The position numbers were made by a program, and so were the translations under genes. From the NCBI GenBank assembly GCA_946624065.1, contig CAMORT010000003.1:9240-73239 (forward strand): a stretch of 64,000 nt of DNA, in the 5' to 3' direction. The notes under the pieces were generated by a model. The model searched no databases. It saw nothing but the letters and a program-made list of their open reading frames with translations, and had not been told where the DNA came from. Origin of the DNA: F23-D06 sp002392325 (GTDB lineage Bacteria; Bacteroidota; Bacteroidia; Bacteroidales; WCHB1-69). Below, one piece after another: positions 24,597 through 32,509 of the stretch. Position 1 is the first letter of the stretch. Each line of letters starts with the position of its first letter.

Positions 24597-25352
24597 CTAA
24601 TTCCATTTTTCAGTTATACCGCTTCTAACAAATCTCCATTGTCTTGGGTCCTGTCTATAATAATGATTCTTATCTACCTTAATATATTTGTCCTGATTGG
24701 CTATGTAATCCGCTTCGCTAATTATTCTTTCCCCATTCCAAACCCTATTATCTTTTTTATCCGGTTGTAAATATACTGCAACATTTTTTCGTGTAAGAGG
24801 GGCCCCTAATGTGAAGTCATTCCCTTTATGTTGTACCCATTCAATAGTAGTCCTTTTGGCTGAATCAAATGAAATACCATAGGGAAACATATCATCGTAT
24901 ATATGAGTTGAATGCGCATCAAAAATAGAATCCGTTTTCAGTTCGCTTTCCTTTTTTAGCACACGGTAAGAACGAATGAGGAAAGATGCTCGATACCTTT
25001 CATCTTCATTTTCAAAAGTCACATCAATTCCAGATTGATGAAAATTGAAACTTCCCAAATCAAAATATGGGAACTTTCCATTATCATAACAGAACAAAGA
25101 ATGCGATCTCTTGGCATTCGTATGATACATAATGTAATCCTTTATGGAACCTTCCTCTTCGTGATAGTATAATTCTATCGACCCCAAATCAATGATGAAT
25201 TGACCATTGACGAGAAAAAATCCTTCACATAGAATTTTTCGCGCGTATGGCTCAAAACATTCAGCCACCTTATTCTCATTCCAGTCGGGACTTTTACTCA
25301 TTGCATTTCTTTGTTTCCCAAATTCTTCGAGAATCGTAATCAAATCTTTCAT
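24597..25352 (-). CDS. Uncharacterised protein, first gene of the deiminase-Sel1 operon
   Basis: A 251-residue soluble-looking protein without signal peptide or membrane segment. I do not recognise it with confidence. The central part (LGSIELYYHEEEGSIKDYIMYHT, HSLFCYDNGKFPYFDLG, FHQSGIDVTF, RASFLIRSYRV) faintly recalls alkyladenine-glycosylase-like beta folds, a weak impression only. It has its own minus-strand promoter, AT-rich codon use and tight coupling (one base) to the deiminase gene, implying a joint function. Confidence 0.6.
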   Translation of the reverse strand: MKDLITILEEFGKQRNAMSKSPDWNENKVAECFEPYARKILCEGFFLVNGQFIIDLGSIELYYHEEEGSIKDYIMYHTNAKRSHSLFCYDNGKFPYFDLGSFNFHQSGIDVTFENEDERYRASFLIRSYRVLKKESELKTDSIFDAHSTHIYDDMFPYGISFDSAKRTTIEWVQHKGNDFTLGAPLTRKNVAVYLQPDKKDNRVWNGERIISEADYIANQDKYIKVDKNHYYRQDPRQWRFVRSGITEKWN

Positions 25353-25385
25353 AATAATGTTGTTTTAGTTATTTAATTCCAAGTG

Positions 25386-25393
25386 CAAAGGTA
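25386..25393 (-). promoter_or_regulatory. Promoter -7 box for the island operon
   Basis: Minus-strand TACCTTTG matches TAnnTTTG, 34 bases before the start at 25352. Confidence 0.65.
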
Positions 25394-25650
25394 TATCGAA
25401 AGGTAGGTTTGAAAAAATCTTTTCTGTTAAAAGTTGTTAAAGTTTTCCAAAAAGTTATTTATTATTCTATTATATTTAAAAACAAATCATTATCTATTTT
25501 ATTATTAACAGAATAGAAATGCTTAAAGTTGGTCATAATTTGGTCATGTTTTAGAAGTTTTGTTGGTCGTAGTAGTCATTTTTAAGAATAATATAAACTG
25601 TCAAAATTCACAATGTCAATTAAGAAGAAACAACAAGAACTTCTCTCATG
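25394..25650. other. AT-rich island end without genes
   Basis: Strongly AT-rich. It holds short direct repeats based on TTGGTCRTA (near 25530, 25540 and 25563), which could be arm-type recombinase sites or remnants. No open frame or RNA structure that I can support. Confidence 0.4.
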
Positions 25651-25671
25651 AGTCCTGTTCCGGGCACTGAA
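25651..25671 (+). other. Right attachment-type repeat (attR)
   Basis: Exact 21-base copy of 20919-20939 (tRNA-Leu 3' end plus flank). The rest of the tRNA is absent, so it is not a gene. Confidence 0.8.
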
Positions 25672-25712
25672 AAAAAGGTAGGGATGAATGATCATTCGCC
25701 CCTACCTTTTTT
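25671..25712 (+). terminator. Terminator abutting attR
   Basis: GGTAGGG (25677-25683) pairs with CCCTACC (25700-25706), extended by A/T flanks, with the palindrome GAATGATCATTC inside the loop and a T run after. Probably the original terminator of tRNA-Leu before island insertion. Confidence 0.8.
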
Positions 25713-25713
25713 G

Positions 25714-25721
25714 TATCTTTG
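25714..25721 (+). promoter_or_regulatory. Promoter -7 box for rsmI
   Basis: TATCTTTG, 19 bases before the ATG at 25741. It excludes the upstream in-frame start at 25648, which would span attR and the terminator. Confidence 0.75.
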
Positions 25722-25740
25722 CGCTTCAAATGCGATTATA

Positions 25741-26418
25741 ATGAAACTCTTTATCGTCCCAACCCCTATCGGCAATCTGGAGGATATAACTCTTCGGGCG
25801 CTCAATGTGTTGCGCTCCGTGGATCTGATTCTCTGCGAGGATACCCGCACCACCCGCAAGCTGCTCCAACACTACGAGATTGACAAACGCTGTATGGCGT
25901 ACCATATCTTCAATGAGCATGAGCAGATGAACCGCTTCTTGGGTGAGATAAAAGCCCATGAGCAAGTGGCGCTGGTGAGCGACGCCGGCACTCCCGGCAT
26001 CTCCGACCCCGGATTCCTACTCGTGCGCGAGTGCGTGGCCAACGGCATCGAGGTGGAATGTCTGCCCGGCGCCACCGCCTTTGTGCCCGCCTTGGTGCAG
26101 TCGGGACTCCCCTGCAGCAGTTTCTACTTCTATGGCTTCCTGCCTCACAAGAAAGGCAAGGAAACGCTGCTGAAACGCGTGGCCCAGATGGAGGAGACCG
26201 TCGTCTTCTACGAATCCCCCCACCGCCTGCTCAAATCACTGGAAAAAATGGTTGAGATAATGGGACCGGACCGCAAGATTTCCATATCCAAAGAAATCTC
26301 CAAAATTTACGCGCACACGTTCCGCGGTACCCTCGCTGAGGCAGTCGAACATTTCGCCCAAGACGAAGTGAAAGGGGAATTTGTAATGGTAATTGCACCG
26401 AAGGACGCACGAGGGTAG
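25741..26418 (+). CDS. rsmI: 16S rRNA 2'-O-methyltransferase RsmI (C1402)
   Basis: SAM-dependent enzyme of the tetrapyrrole-methylase fold that methylates the ribose of C1402 in 16S rRNA. The 225 residues begin MKLFIVPTPIGNLEDITLRAL and include the signature motifs CEDTRTTRKLL, LVSDAGTPGISDPG and EVECLPGATA, plus the C-terminal SISKEISKIYAHTFRGTL. Single-gene unit immediately right of the island boundary. Confidence 0.96.
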   Translation: MKLFIVPTPIGNLEDITLRALNVLRSVDLILCEDTRTTRKLLQHYEIDKRCMAYHIFNEHEQMNRFLGEIKAHEQVALVSDAGTPGISDPGFLLVRECVANGIEVECLPGATAFVPALVQSGLPCSSFYFYGFLPHKKGKETLLKRVAQMEETVVFYESPHRLLKSLEKMVEIMGPDRKISISKEISKIYAHTFRGTLAEAVEHFAQDEVKGEFVMVIAPKDARG

Positions 26419-26435
26419 GCACTGCGATTTGCCTA

Positions 26436-26512
26436 AGGTCCCACGTCCCACATTCCACGTCTAACGTCCACGTCCCACGTCTCACGTCTAACGTCCAACA
26501 TCCCACGTCAGT
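26436..26512 (+). repeat. Degenerate heptanucleotide tandem array (about 11 units)
   Basis: Units such as ACGTCCC, ACATTCC, ACGTCTA, ACGTCTC, ACATCCC repeat every 7 bases (one 6-nt unit), between rsmI and the eno promoter. Confidence 0.85.
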
Positions 26513-26553
26513 CACTGTTCATGAATTACAGATCGCTATTCCCTAAAAAAATG

Positions 26554-26561
26554 TATCTTTG
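26554..26561 (+). promoter_or_regulatory. Promoter -7 box for eno
   Basis: TATCTTTG, 22 bases before the eno start. Confidence 0.75.
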
Positions 26562-26583
26562 CACGTTTTAAATTAAAAATTCT

Positions 26584-27873
26584 ATGAGTCAGATTATTAA
26601 AGTTTTAGGAAGAGAGATTTTAGATTCCCGTGGCAATCCCACGGTTGAAGTTGATGTATATACCGCTGCCGGCGCCATGGGTCGTGCCGCAGTTCCCTCC
26701 GGCGCATCTACGGGTGTGCACGAAGCAGTGGAATTGAGAGACGGTCAGGAAGACCGCTTCTTGGGTAAGGGCGTGATGAAGGCTGTGCAGAACGTGAACA
26801 GCGTGCTGGCCGAACAGATTGAAGGCATGGATGTTAGCGACCAGGCCGAGATCGATGCCCGCATGATTGAGATTGACGGCACCGAAAACAAAGGCAAGAT
26901 GGGTGCCAACGCCATTCTCGGCGTCTCTTTGGCCGCCGCCAAAGCCGCCGCTCAGGAAACAGGCCAAGACCTCTACCGCTATGTGGGCGGCTGCAACGCC
27001 AATGTGCTGCCTGTTCCCATGATGAATATCCTCAATGGTGGTTCACATGCCGATAACCGCGTTGACTTCCAAGAGTTTATGGTTATGCCTATCGGCGCTC
27101 CCACCTTCCGCGAGGCCGTGCGTATGGGTTCTGAAATTTTCCACAACCTGAAAAAAGTACTCAAATCCAAAGGTTATTCCACCAATGTGGGCGACGAAGG
27201 CGGTTTTGCTCCGGACCTCAAATCCAACGAGGAGGCCGTGGAAGTGATTCTGCAAGCCATCGAGAAAGCTGGTTACAAACCTTACGATGAGGTTTGCATC
27301 GCCCTCGACCCCGCCGCTTCGGAGTTTTTCGATACGGAAAAGAATGTCTATAAGTTGAAATGGTCCACTAATGAGGAGTTCACACCTGCCCAAATGGTGG
27401 ATTATTGGAAAAATTGGACGAAGAAATACCCGATTATCTCAATTGAGGACGGTATGGCAGAGGATGACTGGGATGGCTGGAAACTGCTTACCGACACTAT
27501 TGGCGACAAAATCCAATTGGTGGGCGACGACCTGTTCGTGACCAATGCCAACCGCTTGGCTATGGGGCTTGAGAAAGGCGTGGCTAACTCTATCTTGGTG
27601 AAAGTCAATCAGATAGGTACGCTTACGGAAACGATAAACGCTGTGGCGTTGGCGCAACGCAATCGCTACACGGCTGTGATGTCGCACCGTTCCGGTGAGA
27701 CGGAGGATACCACCATCGCCGACTTGGCTGTCGCTTTAGGCACTGGCCAAATCAAGACGGGCTCCGCCAGCCGTACCGACCGTATCTGCAAATACAACCA
27801 ACTGATGCGTATCGAGGAGATGCTGGGCAGCCAGGCCATCTTCCCGGGCAAAGATTTTCCGTTCAGAGGATAA
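26584..27873 (+). CDS. eno: Enolase
   Basis: Glycolytic enzyme, 2-phosphoglycerate to phosphoenolpyruvate. The 429 residues are the full bacterial length: SRGNPTVEVDV and GRAAVPSGASTG near the N-terminus, the Mg-binding and catalytic regions SIEDGMAEDDWDGW and QLVGDDLFVTN, the catalytic-lysine region ILVKVNQIGTLTET, and the enolase signature VMSHRSGETED. Monocistronic between its own promoter and a strong hairpin. Confidence 0.98.
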   Translation: MSQIIKVLGREILDSRGNPTVEVDVYTAAGAMGRAAVPSGASTGVHEAVELRDGQEDRFLGKGVMKAVQNVNSVLAEQIEGMDVSDQAEIDARMIEIDGTENKGKMGANAILGVSLAAAKAAAQETGQDLYRYVGGCNANVLPVPMMNILNGGSHADNRVDFQEFMVMPIGAPTFREAVRMGSEIFHNLKKVLKSKGYSTNVGDEGGFAPDLKSNEEAVEVILQAIEKAGYKPYDEVCIALDPAASEFFDTEKNVYKLKWSTNEEFTPAQMVDYWKNWTKKYPIISIEDGMAEDDWDGWKLLTDTIGDKIQLVGDDLFVTNANRLAMGLEKGVANSILVKVNQIGTLTETINAVALAQRNRYTAVMSHRSGETEDTTIADLAVALGTGQIKTGSASRTDRICKYNQLMRIEEMLGSQAIFPGKDFPFRG

Positions 27874-27898
27874 TATTTTCGCGGTTATTCGTTAATTA

Positions 27899-27931
27899 TT
27901 TTGTAGAGACACAATTTGTGTCTCTACAAAA
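27899..27931. terminator. Perfect 16-bp palindromic hairpin after eno
   Basis: TTTTGTAGAGACACAA pairs perfectly with TTGTGTCTCTACAAAA around a single central T, ending in U-like tracts on both strands. It works as a bidirectional terminator on paper, but its perfection also suggests a mobile palindromic element. Confidence 0.7.
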
Positions 27932-27966
27932 TTACAAAAAACATATTCACCAATTTTACCAATCCT

Positions 27967-28647
27967 ATGGAACCTGTAAAAATTCTTTTTGCTGAAGACG
28001 ATGTCAATCTGGGCAAGGTGCTTACCACATATCTTACCGGAAAGGGCTATCACATTGATCATGCCACCAACGGCGAGATTGCCTACGAAATGTTCTGCAA
28101 GGGTGATTTCGATATCTGCATCATCGATGTGATGATGCCGCTTATGGACGGTTTCACGCTGGCGCAGGAGATTCGGAAACTGGACAAGAAAATTCCGATT
28201 ATCTTCTTGACAGCCAAGAATTTGCAAGAGGATATGATTAAAGGCCTCTCCATTGGCGGTGACGATTATATCACAAAACCCTTCTCCATTGATGTGCTCT
28301 TAGCCCGTATTCAGGCGCTTTTGCGCCGGACTACGCAGCAGGAACCGGAAGATGAAGTGGTGCAGTTGGGCAGTATTGTGTTTGACAAGAAACGCCAGAC
28401 GCTCACTATCCAAGGCGAGGAGAAGAAAATCACCACCCGTGAGGTGGAACTGCTGCAGATGCTGCTCGACAAGAAAAACGATGTGCTGGAGCGCGGTTAT
28501 GCCCTCAAGAAGATTTGGGGTGACGACAGCTATTACAACGCCCGCAATATGGATGTGTATATCACAAAGTTGCGCAAATACTTCAAGAGCGAGCCGAGTA
28601 TCCAAATCATCAATGTGCATGGCATCGGCTTCAAATTTGTGATGTAG
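27967..28647 (+). CDS. rprY: OmpR-family response regulator, RprY-like
   Basis: DNA-binding response regulator of 226 residues. The receiver domain (4-120) has the acidic pocket AEDD, the phospho-acceptor Asp54 in IIDVMMPLMDGFTLAQE, and FLTAK with the switch Lys. The winged-helix output domain (about 132-225) has TREVELLQMLLDKKNDVLER and RNMDVYITKLRKYF. The wording is close to Bacteroides RprY. I take ATG 27967 (MEPVKILF) over 27916, which lies inside the downstream flank of the eno hairpin. Its stop is two bases from the stop of the convergent kinase gene. Confidence 0.85.
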   Translation: MEPVKILFAEDDVNLGKVLTTYLTGKGYHIDHATNGEIAYEMFCKGDFDICIIDVMMPLMDGFTLAQEIRKLDKKIPIIFLTAKNLQEDMIKGLSIGGDDYITKPFSIDVLLARIQALLRRTTQQEPEDEVVQLGSIVFDKKRQTLTIQGEEKKITTREVELLQMLLDKKNDVLERGYALKKIWGDDSYYNARNMDVYITKLRKYFKSEPSIQIINVHGIGFKFVM

Positions 28648-28649
28648 TC

Positions 28650-30194
28650 TTATTTGGTGCTTTTCAAAGGCAGATAAACCACAAAGGTGCTGCCTTTGCC
28701 TTCTTCACTTTGAACTTCAATATGGCCGTGGTGCAGGGAAATGATCTTCTTGACATACCCTAATCCAAGGCCATATCCTTTTACATTGTGCACATTGCCT
28801 TTGGGCACGCGGTAAAAATTCTCAAAAATGCTGGCAAGGGCTTTCTTGGGGATTCCGATGCCTTTGTCCGTGACCGAGAGCATGAAGTTTTTCTTGTCGG
28901 ACTGGGTGTTGATAAGAATTTCTGGTTTGTCAGTGGAATATTTAATGCCGTTTTCCACCAGGTTGATGATGACATTCTCCAGATGATGGCGGTCGCCGAA
29001 AATCTTGTAGGTGTCGGCGTTGAGGGCCAGATTCAAACTGCCGTTGGTGGAACTGATTTGCAGAGCGACACTGTCTGTGACCTTATGAATGAGTTCGTGC
29101 ATATCCAACAATTCCACATCCATTTTCACTTGTCCCTTTTTCAACTGGGCAATCTGCAAGATGTTGTTAACCATGTCTTTAAGGCGGTCGTTCTCATCTT
29201 GGATGATTTTGATGTACGCTTCGCGCATAGTGGCGTCGCTATGCAGCGTCGGGTCCGAGAGTGCCTCACACGCCAGCGAGATGGTGGATATCGGGGTCTT
29301 GAACTCGTGCGTCATGTTGTTGACGAACTCATTGGTGACTTCCGACACTTTCTTTTGACGGTAAAGGGAGTAGAGCGCAACAAAGGATATAGTGAAGCAA
29401 ATGATTAACAAGCAGATAATTAACCCTACTATGGTGCTCATGCGTTGCAAGAAAATACCGCGTTCAGTGGGGAAGTAGAGGATGATGTAGTTGGGCGAAG
29501 CCACCTTTTCGTTGTATTTCAAACGGAAGACATATTCGCTTTGGAGCATGGTTTCCTCATCAGTGAACTGAGGCATGATGGCGAAGTCGGTGGTGAAGGC
29601 GTTGTATAATGCGAAATCAAAGCGCGCGTCTATATTCTCTTCCGCCAAACATGCTTTGATGAGTCTGGAAAGATATTCGGGACTAAGCAGTTGCAAGGTG
29701 CTGCTGTCAATTTGCACGAGATTGGCGTCGAGGTCGCTGACTACAAAAGAGCTGGGACTTTTGGCGTTTTTCGGTGACCAAGGGTCATTGTTCAGCGGGA
29801 ACATTTTCCGGTAGGTGTCGCTGAAATAGGTGGTGTCATTTTCCATCACCCGCGAGTTGTTCTCTTTCACAAACACCACCGTTTGGATAATGCCGATGGG
29901 CTGGAAAGTGACGGTGTCCAACAGAAAGCGTCTAGCGTGCTGAACGGATACAACCGCAGTGGTGTCGGGCAATGAGTTGTCCGTGCTGTCAATGGATTCG
30001 TTGGATAGTGTGTCATTCTGGATGAGCGCATCAATCTTGTTCACAATCTCATCTCCGGCGGTAAGCACTTCGTTCACAAAGATGCTGCGCTGCACCTTTT
30101 CCGCTTCGGTGTAAAGTTTGAAGATGGAGAGAATAAGTAGTATGGATGTGATGCCAACTACAAAAAAGAGCGATACAATGATGCGTTTTTTCAT
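28650..30194 (-). CDS. rprX: Sensor histidine kinase, RprX-like
   Basis: Inner-membrane sensor kinase of 514 residues with two transmembrane segments (about 5-27 and 254-277) enclosing a 225-residue periplasmic sensor. The HisKA domain carries His296 in MTHEFKTPIST; the HATPase domain has the N box NLVENGIKYS, G1 DKGIGIP, F box FYRVP and G2 GYGLGLGYV. It is the likely partner of the convergent response regulator. Its ATG overlaps the malic enzyme stop by four bases, so it is transcribed from the malic enzyme promoter. Confidence 0.88.
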   Translation of the reverse strand: MKKRIIVSLFFVVGITSILLILSIFKLYTEAEKVQRSIFVNEVLTAGDEIVNKIDALIQNDTLSNESIDSTDNSLPDTTAVVSVQHARRFLLDTVTFQPIGIIQTVVFVKENNSRVMENDTTYFSDTYRKMFPLNNDPWSPKNAKSPSSFVVSDLDANLVQIDSSTLQLLSPEYLSRLIKACLAEENIDARFDFALYNAFTTDFAIMPQFTDEETMLQSEYVFRLKYNEKVASPNYIILYFPTERGIFLQRMSTIVGLIICLLIICFTISFVALYSLYRQKKVSEVTNEFVNNMTHEFKTPISTISLACEALSDPTLHSDATMREAYIKIIQDENDRLKDMVNNILQIAQLKKGQVKMDVELLDMHELIHKVTDSVALQISSTNGSLNLALNADTYKIFGDRHHLENVIINLVENGIKYSTDKPEILINTQSDKKNFMLSVTDKGIGIPKKALASIFENFYRVPKGNVHNVKGYGLGLGYVKKIISLHHGHIEVQSEEGKGSTFVVYLPLKSTK

Positions 30195-31639
30195 AACTGA
30201 TCACAGACTTCGCGTACGATTTTGCGGATTTCCGCTTCCGGGAATTGACGGATAACGCCATCTTGTTCAAATTGTTCCACGATGGCATGGGTTTCATCGA
30301 TGTCGTGTTTGGCAATGTCATACACTTCCTGCCAGGTGCGCTGTTTGCGGGCAACGCCATCCTTTATGGCTTGCATGGCCACATCGGCGGCCACATTGGG
30401 GAACAGTTCGCTGTCCATCATGGTGGGCATGATGTGCTCCGAAGTAATGCCTTGGTTTTCAGCGTATTTTGCAATAGAGTGCGCTGCGCAGATGGCCATG
30501 CTGTCGGTGATTTTGCTGGCGGAAACGAGCAGCGTGCCCTTCAGGATGGCAGGGAAACAAACGGAGTTGTTGACTTGGTTGGGGAAGTCGCCGCGCCCGG
30601 TGGCCACGATGTAGGCGCCTGCTTCTTTGGCTTTGTAGGGATAGATTTCCGGCACGGGATTAGCGCAAGCGAAAACGATCGCCTTGTCAGCCATCAGCGA
30701 GATCCACTCGGGTTTGATGGTGTCTGGACCCGGTTTGGAGAGCGCAATCAGCACATCGGCGTCCTTGAAGGCCTCCTCGTGCGTTTCAATGCAGTTGGGG
30801 TTGGTCGTTTCGCACAATTCCCATTTGCGGTAGAATCGCTTGTCGTCACGGTATTGTGTGCGGTTTTTGTGCAGTGTGCCTTTGGTGTCAAAAATCACGA
30901 TGTTTTCCGCTTTCACGCCGTCGGTGATCATCAGACGGGCGATGGTGGTGTTTGCTGCGCCGGCGCCGTAAAGCACCACTTTGATGTCTTCCATCTTCTT
31001 GCCCACAATTTTCAAAGCGTTGATGAGTCCGGCCAGTGTCACACAGGCGGTGCCTTGTGCGTCGTCGTGCCACACGGGAATCACACACTCCTCGCGCAGC
31101 GTGTCCAGCACGCGATAGCAGTTGGGCTGTGAGATGTCCTCCAGATTGATGGCGCCGAAACTGTGTTGCACCATCTTCACAAACTCAATCAGTTTGTCGG
31201 CCTGATGCTCGCCATTTTCGTCACGGCTGTCGATGCACAAAGGGACGGAGTCAACGCCACCCAAATATTTCATCAGCATGGCTTTGCCTTCCATGACACC
31301 CAGTCCGCCGGGAGGGGTGCAGTCGCCGTCGCCCAGCACGCGCGTGCTGTCGCTCACCACGGCCACCAAGTTGGAGCGGTTGCTGAGGTAGAACGAACGG
31401 TCGTTGTTGTCACGAATGGTCGTGGATACGGCGGAAACGCCCGGGGTGTACCACACATTAAACCAGTTGAACCCGTAGATGGGCGCTTTGGGCAAAGTTT
31501 GCATTTTTCCACCATAATACTCGTGTGCCGCAATGGACATCTTCTTGTAAAACAGTGTTTTGGCTTTGGCTTTCTGCTCTTCCGTGAAATCTGCAGGGAA
31601 GAGTTTTTCAATATTGTCTAAGGAAAGAATATCGGTCAT
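30191..31639 (-). CDS. Malic enzyme (NAD(P)-dependent malate dehydrogenase, decarboxylating)
   Basis: Oxidative decarboxylation of malate to pyruvate. The 482 residues contain the malic N domain (YTPGVSAVSTTI, LGDGDCTPPGGLGVMEGKAML with catalytic Lys, DDAQGTACVTLAGL) and the NAD-binding domain (VVLYGAGAANTTIARLM, NPVPEIYPYKAKEAGA). It lacks the C-terminal phosphotransacetylase-like domain of MaeB. Coenzyme preference cannot be read safely. Start supported by a promoter 23 bases upstream; co-transcribed with the sensor kinase. Confidence 0.93.
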   Translation of the reverse strand: MTDILSLDNIEKLFPADFTEEQKAKAKTLFYKKMSIAAHEYYGGKMQTLPKAPIYGFNWFNVWYTPGVSAVSTTIRDNNDRSFYLSNRSNLVAVVSDSTRVLGDGDCTPPGGLGVMEGKAMLMKYLGGVDSVPLCIDSRDENGEHQADKLIEFVKMVQHSFGAINLEDISQPNCYRVLDTLREECVIPVWHDDAQGTACVTLAGLINALKIVGKKMEDIKVVLYGAGAANTTIARLMITDGVKAENIVIFDTKGTLHKNRTQYRDDKRFYRKWELCETTNPNCIETHEEAFKDADVLIALSKPGPDTIKPEWISLMADKAIVFACANPVPEIYPYKAKEAGAYIVATGRGDFPNQVNNSVCFPAILKGTLLVSASKITDSMAICAAHSIAKYAENQGITSEHIMPTMMDSELFPNVAADVAMQAIKDGVARKQRTWQEVYDIAKHDIDETHAIVEQFEQDGVIRQFPEAEIRKIVREVCDQL

Positions 31640-31661
31640 ATTGGTGCTTTTAATGAATTGG

Positions 31662-31669
31662 CAAAAGTA
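31662..31669 (-). promoter_or_regulatory. Promoter -7 box for malic enzyme-kinase operon
   Basis: Minus-strand TACTTTTG, 23 bases before the start at 31639. Confidence 0.65.
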
Positions 31670-31699
31670 AGAAAAAAAGTGCAGGAGTCCATTCCTGTT

Positions 31700-32389
31700 T
31701 TATTGCCCCACGGTATTGTTGATTCTTCGTTTCGCCCTTTTCCAAATGAAAATGAAGAAGATGAAGAATCCCAGATTCAGTAATGAGGCGGTGATGGTGT
31801 CAGTGCCTTGAATCAATTCGGCATACATGAGCACGAAGTCGTAAATACCGTGCATGATGACTGGAATAAGGAAGGCGAGGAAAAGATAGAAGTGTTTTTT
31901 TGAAGGCCTGAATTTGGCGAGGGCAAAGAAATATCCCATGAAGATGGCGAAAAAGAAATGGGCGGGCACGGCGAACAACGCGCGGCTCACCGCCACACCC
32001 AGACCACCCTGCATCACATACAGGATATTCTCCAATCCGGCGAACCCCAGACCCACGCATGCCGCATATTCCAATCCGTCGTAGTATTCGTCAAAATACT
32101 GGCTTTTCCAGATGAAAAGGTACAGGAACACCAGTTTGCAGAACTCCTCGGGCATGGCGGCCATGCAAAACGCCTGAAACAGCGCCTGGTGCAGTGGCAA
32201 TGAAGTGTCGCCTAACCTTTCGACATTCAGAACGGTAAGGAGCAACACATCCAAACCAGCAGCCAGCACACCACCCAGCAGGGCTTTAAGCAGCATGGGC
32301 AGCGGCTCCTTTTGGAACCTGTCCTTGGAATAAATGTAAATCAACAGGAAGATGACCGGCGCGAATGATGCTATAAGAATGATGGACAT
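31700..32389 (-). CDS. PrsW-family intramembrane metalloprotease
   Basis: A 229-residue polytopic membrane protein with about seven hydrophobic segments. It carries the PrsW glutamate motif MPEEFCK (EExxK-type), the GLGFAGLENILY motif, a conserved His in PAHFFFAIFMG and HGIYDF, as expected of the ABI/CPBP-like protease fold. In Bacillus PrsW cleaves an anti-sigma factor; the substrate here is unknown. It lies downstream of fumC on the same strand with a repeat-filled gap between. Confidence 0.88.
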   Translation of the reverse strand: MSIILIASFAPVIFLLIYIYSKDRFQKEPLPMLLKALLGGVLAAGLDVLLLTVLNVERLGDTSLPLHQALFQAFCMAAMPEEFCKLVFLYLFIWKSQYFDEYYDGLEYAACVGLGFAGLENILYVMQGGLGVAVSRALFAVPAHFFFAIFMGYFFALAKFRPSKKHFYLFLAFLIPVIMHGIYDFVLMYAELIQGTDTITASLLNLGFFIFFIFIWKRAKRRINNTVGQ

Positions 32390-32394
32390 GATGG

Positions 32395-32470
32395 AAAGGG
32401 CGAAAGGGGTGAAGTTGGTGAAATGGGTGAAATTGGTAAAAGGTAAATGGGGTAAAAGGGATTAGGTTAT
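32395..32470 (-). repeat. GGTGAAAT-type simple tandem repeat
   Basis: Imperfect copies of GGTGAAATK / GGTAAAAG with a 7-9 base period fill the gap directly upstream of the PrsW-family start codon. Confidence 0.65.
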
Positions 32471-32481
32471 GGGGTTTTATG

Positions 32482-32509
32482 AACTTTTAACTTTGAAACC
32501 TGAAACTTC
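32482..32509. repeat. Short heptanucleotide array at the fumC stop
   Basis: Plus-strand units AACTTTT, AACTTTG, AAACCTG, AAACTTC repeat every 7 bases and reach the fumC stop codon. Confidence 0.55.

Larger units (their letters stand above)
20919..25671. mobile_element. Integrase-less genomic island in tRNA-Leu(CAG)
   Basis: A 4.7-kb interval bounded by the 21-bp direct repeat. It contains a DUF1016/YhcG nuclease gene (plus strand) and a two-gene minus-strand operon (unknown protein, deiminase-Sel1 fusion). From 22261 to 25650 the DNA is visibly richer in A+T than the flanking housekeeping genes. No integrase, excisionase or transfer gene is present, so the island is either a decayed remnant or mobilised in trans. 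Each repeat copy is followed by its own terminator hairpin. Confidence 0.75.

Noticed and set aside
25648..25740. N-terminal extension of rsmI
   Set aside because: It would translate the attR repeat, a terminator and the promoter; the family start is at 25741.
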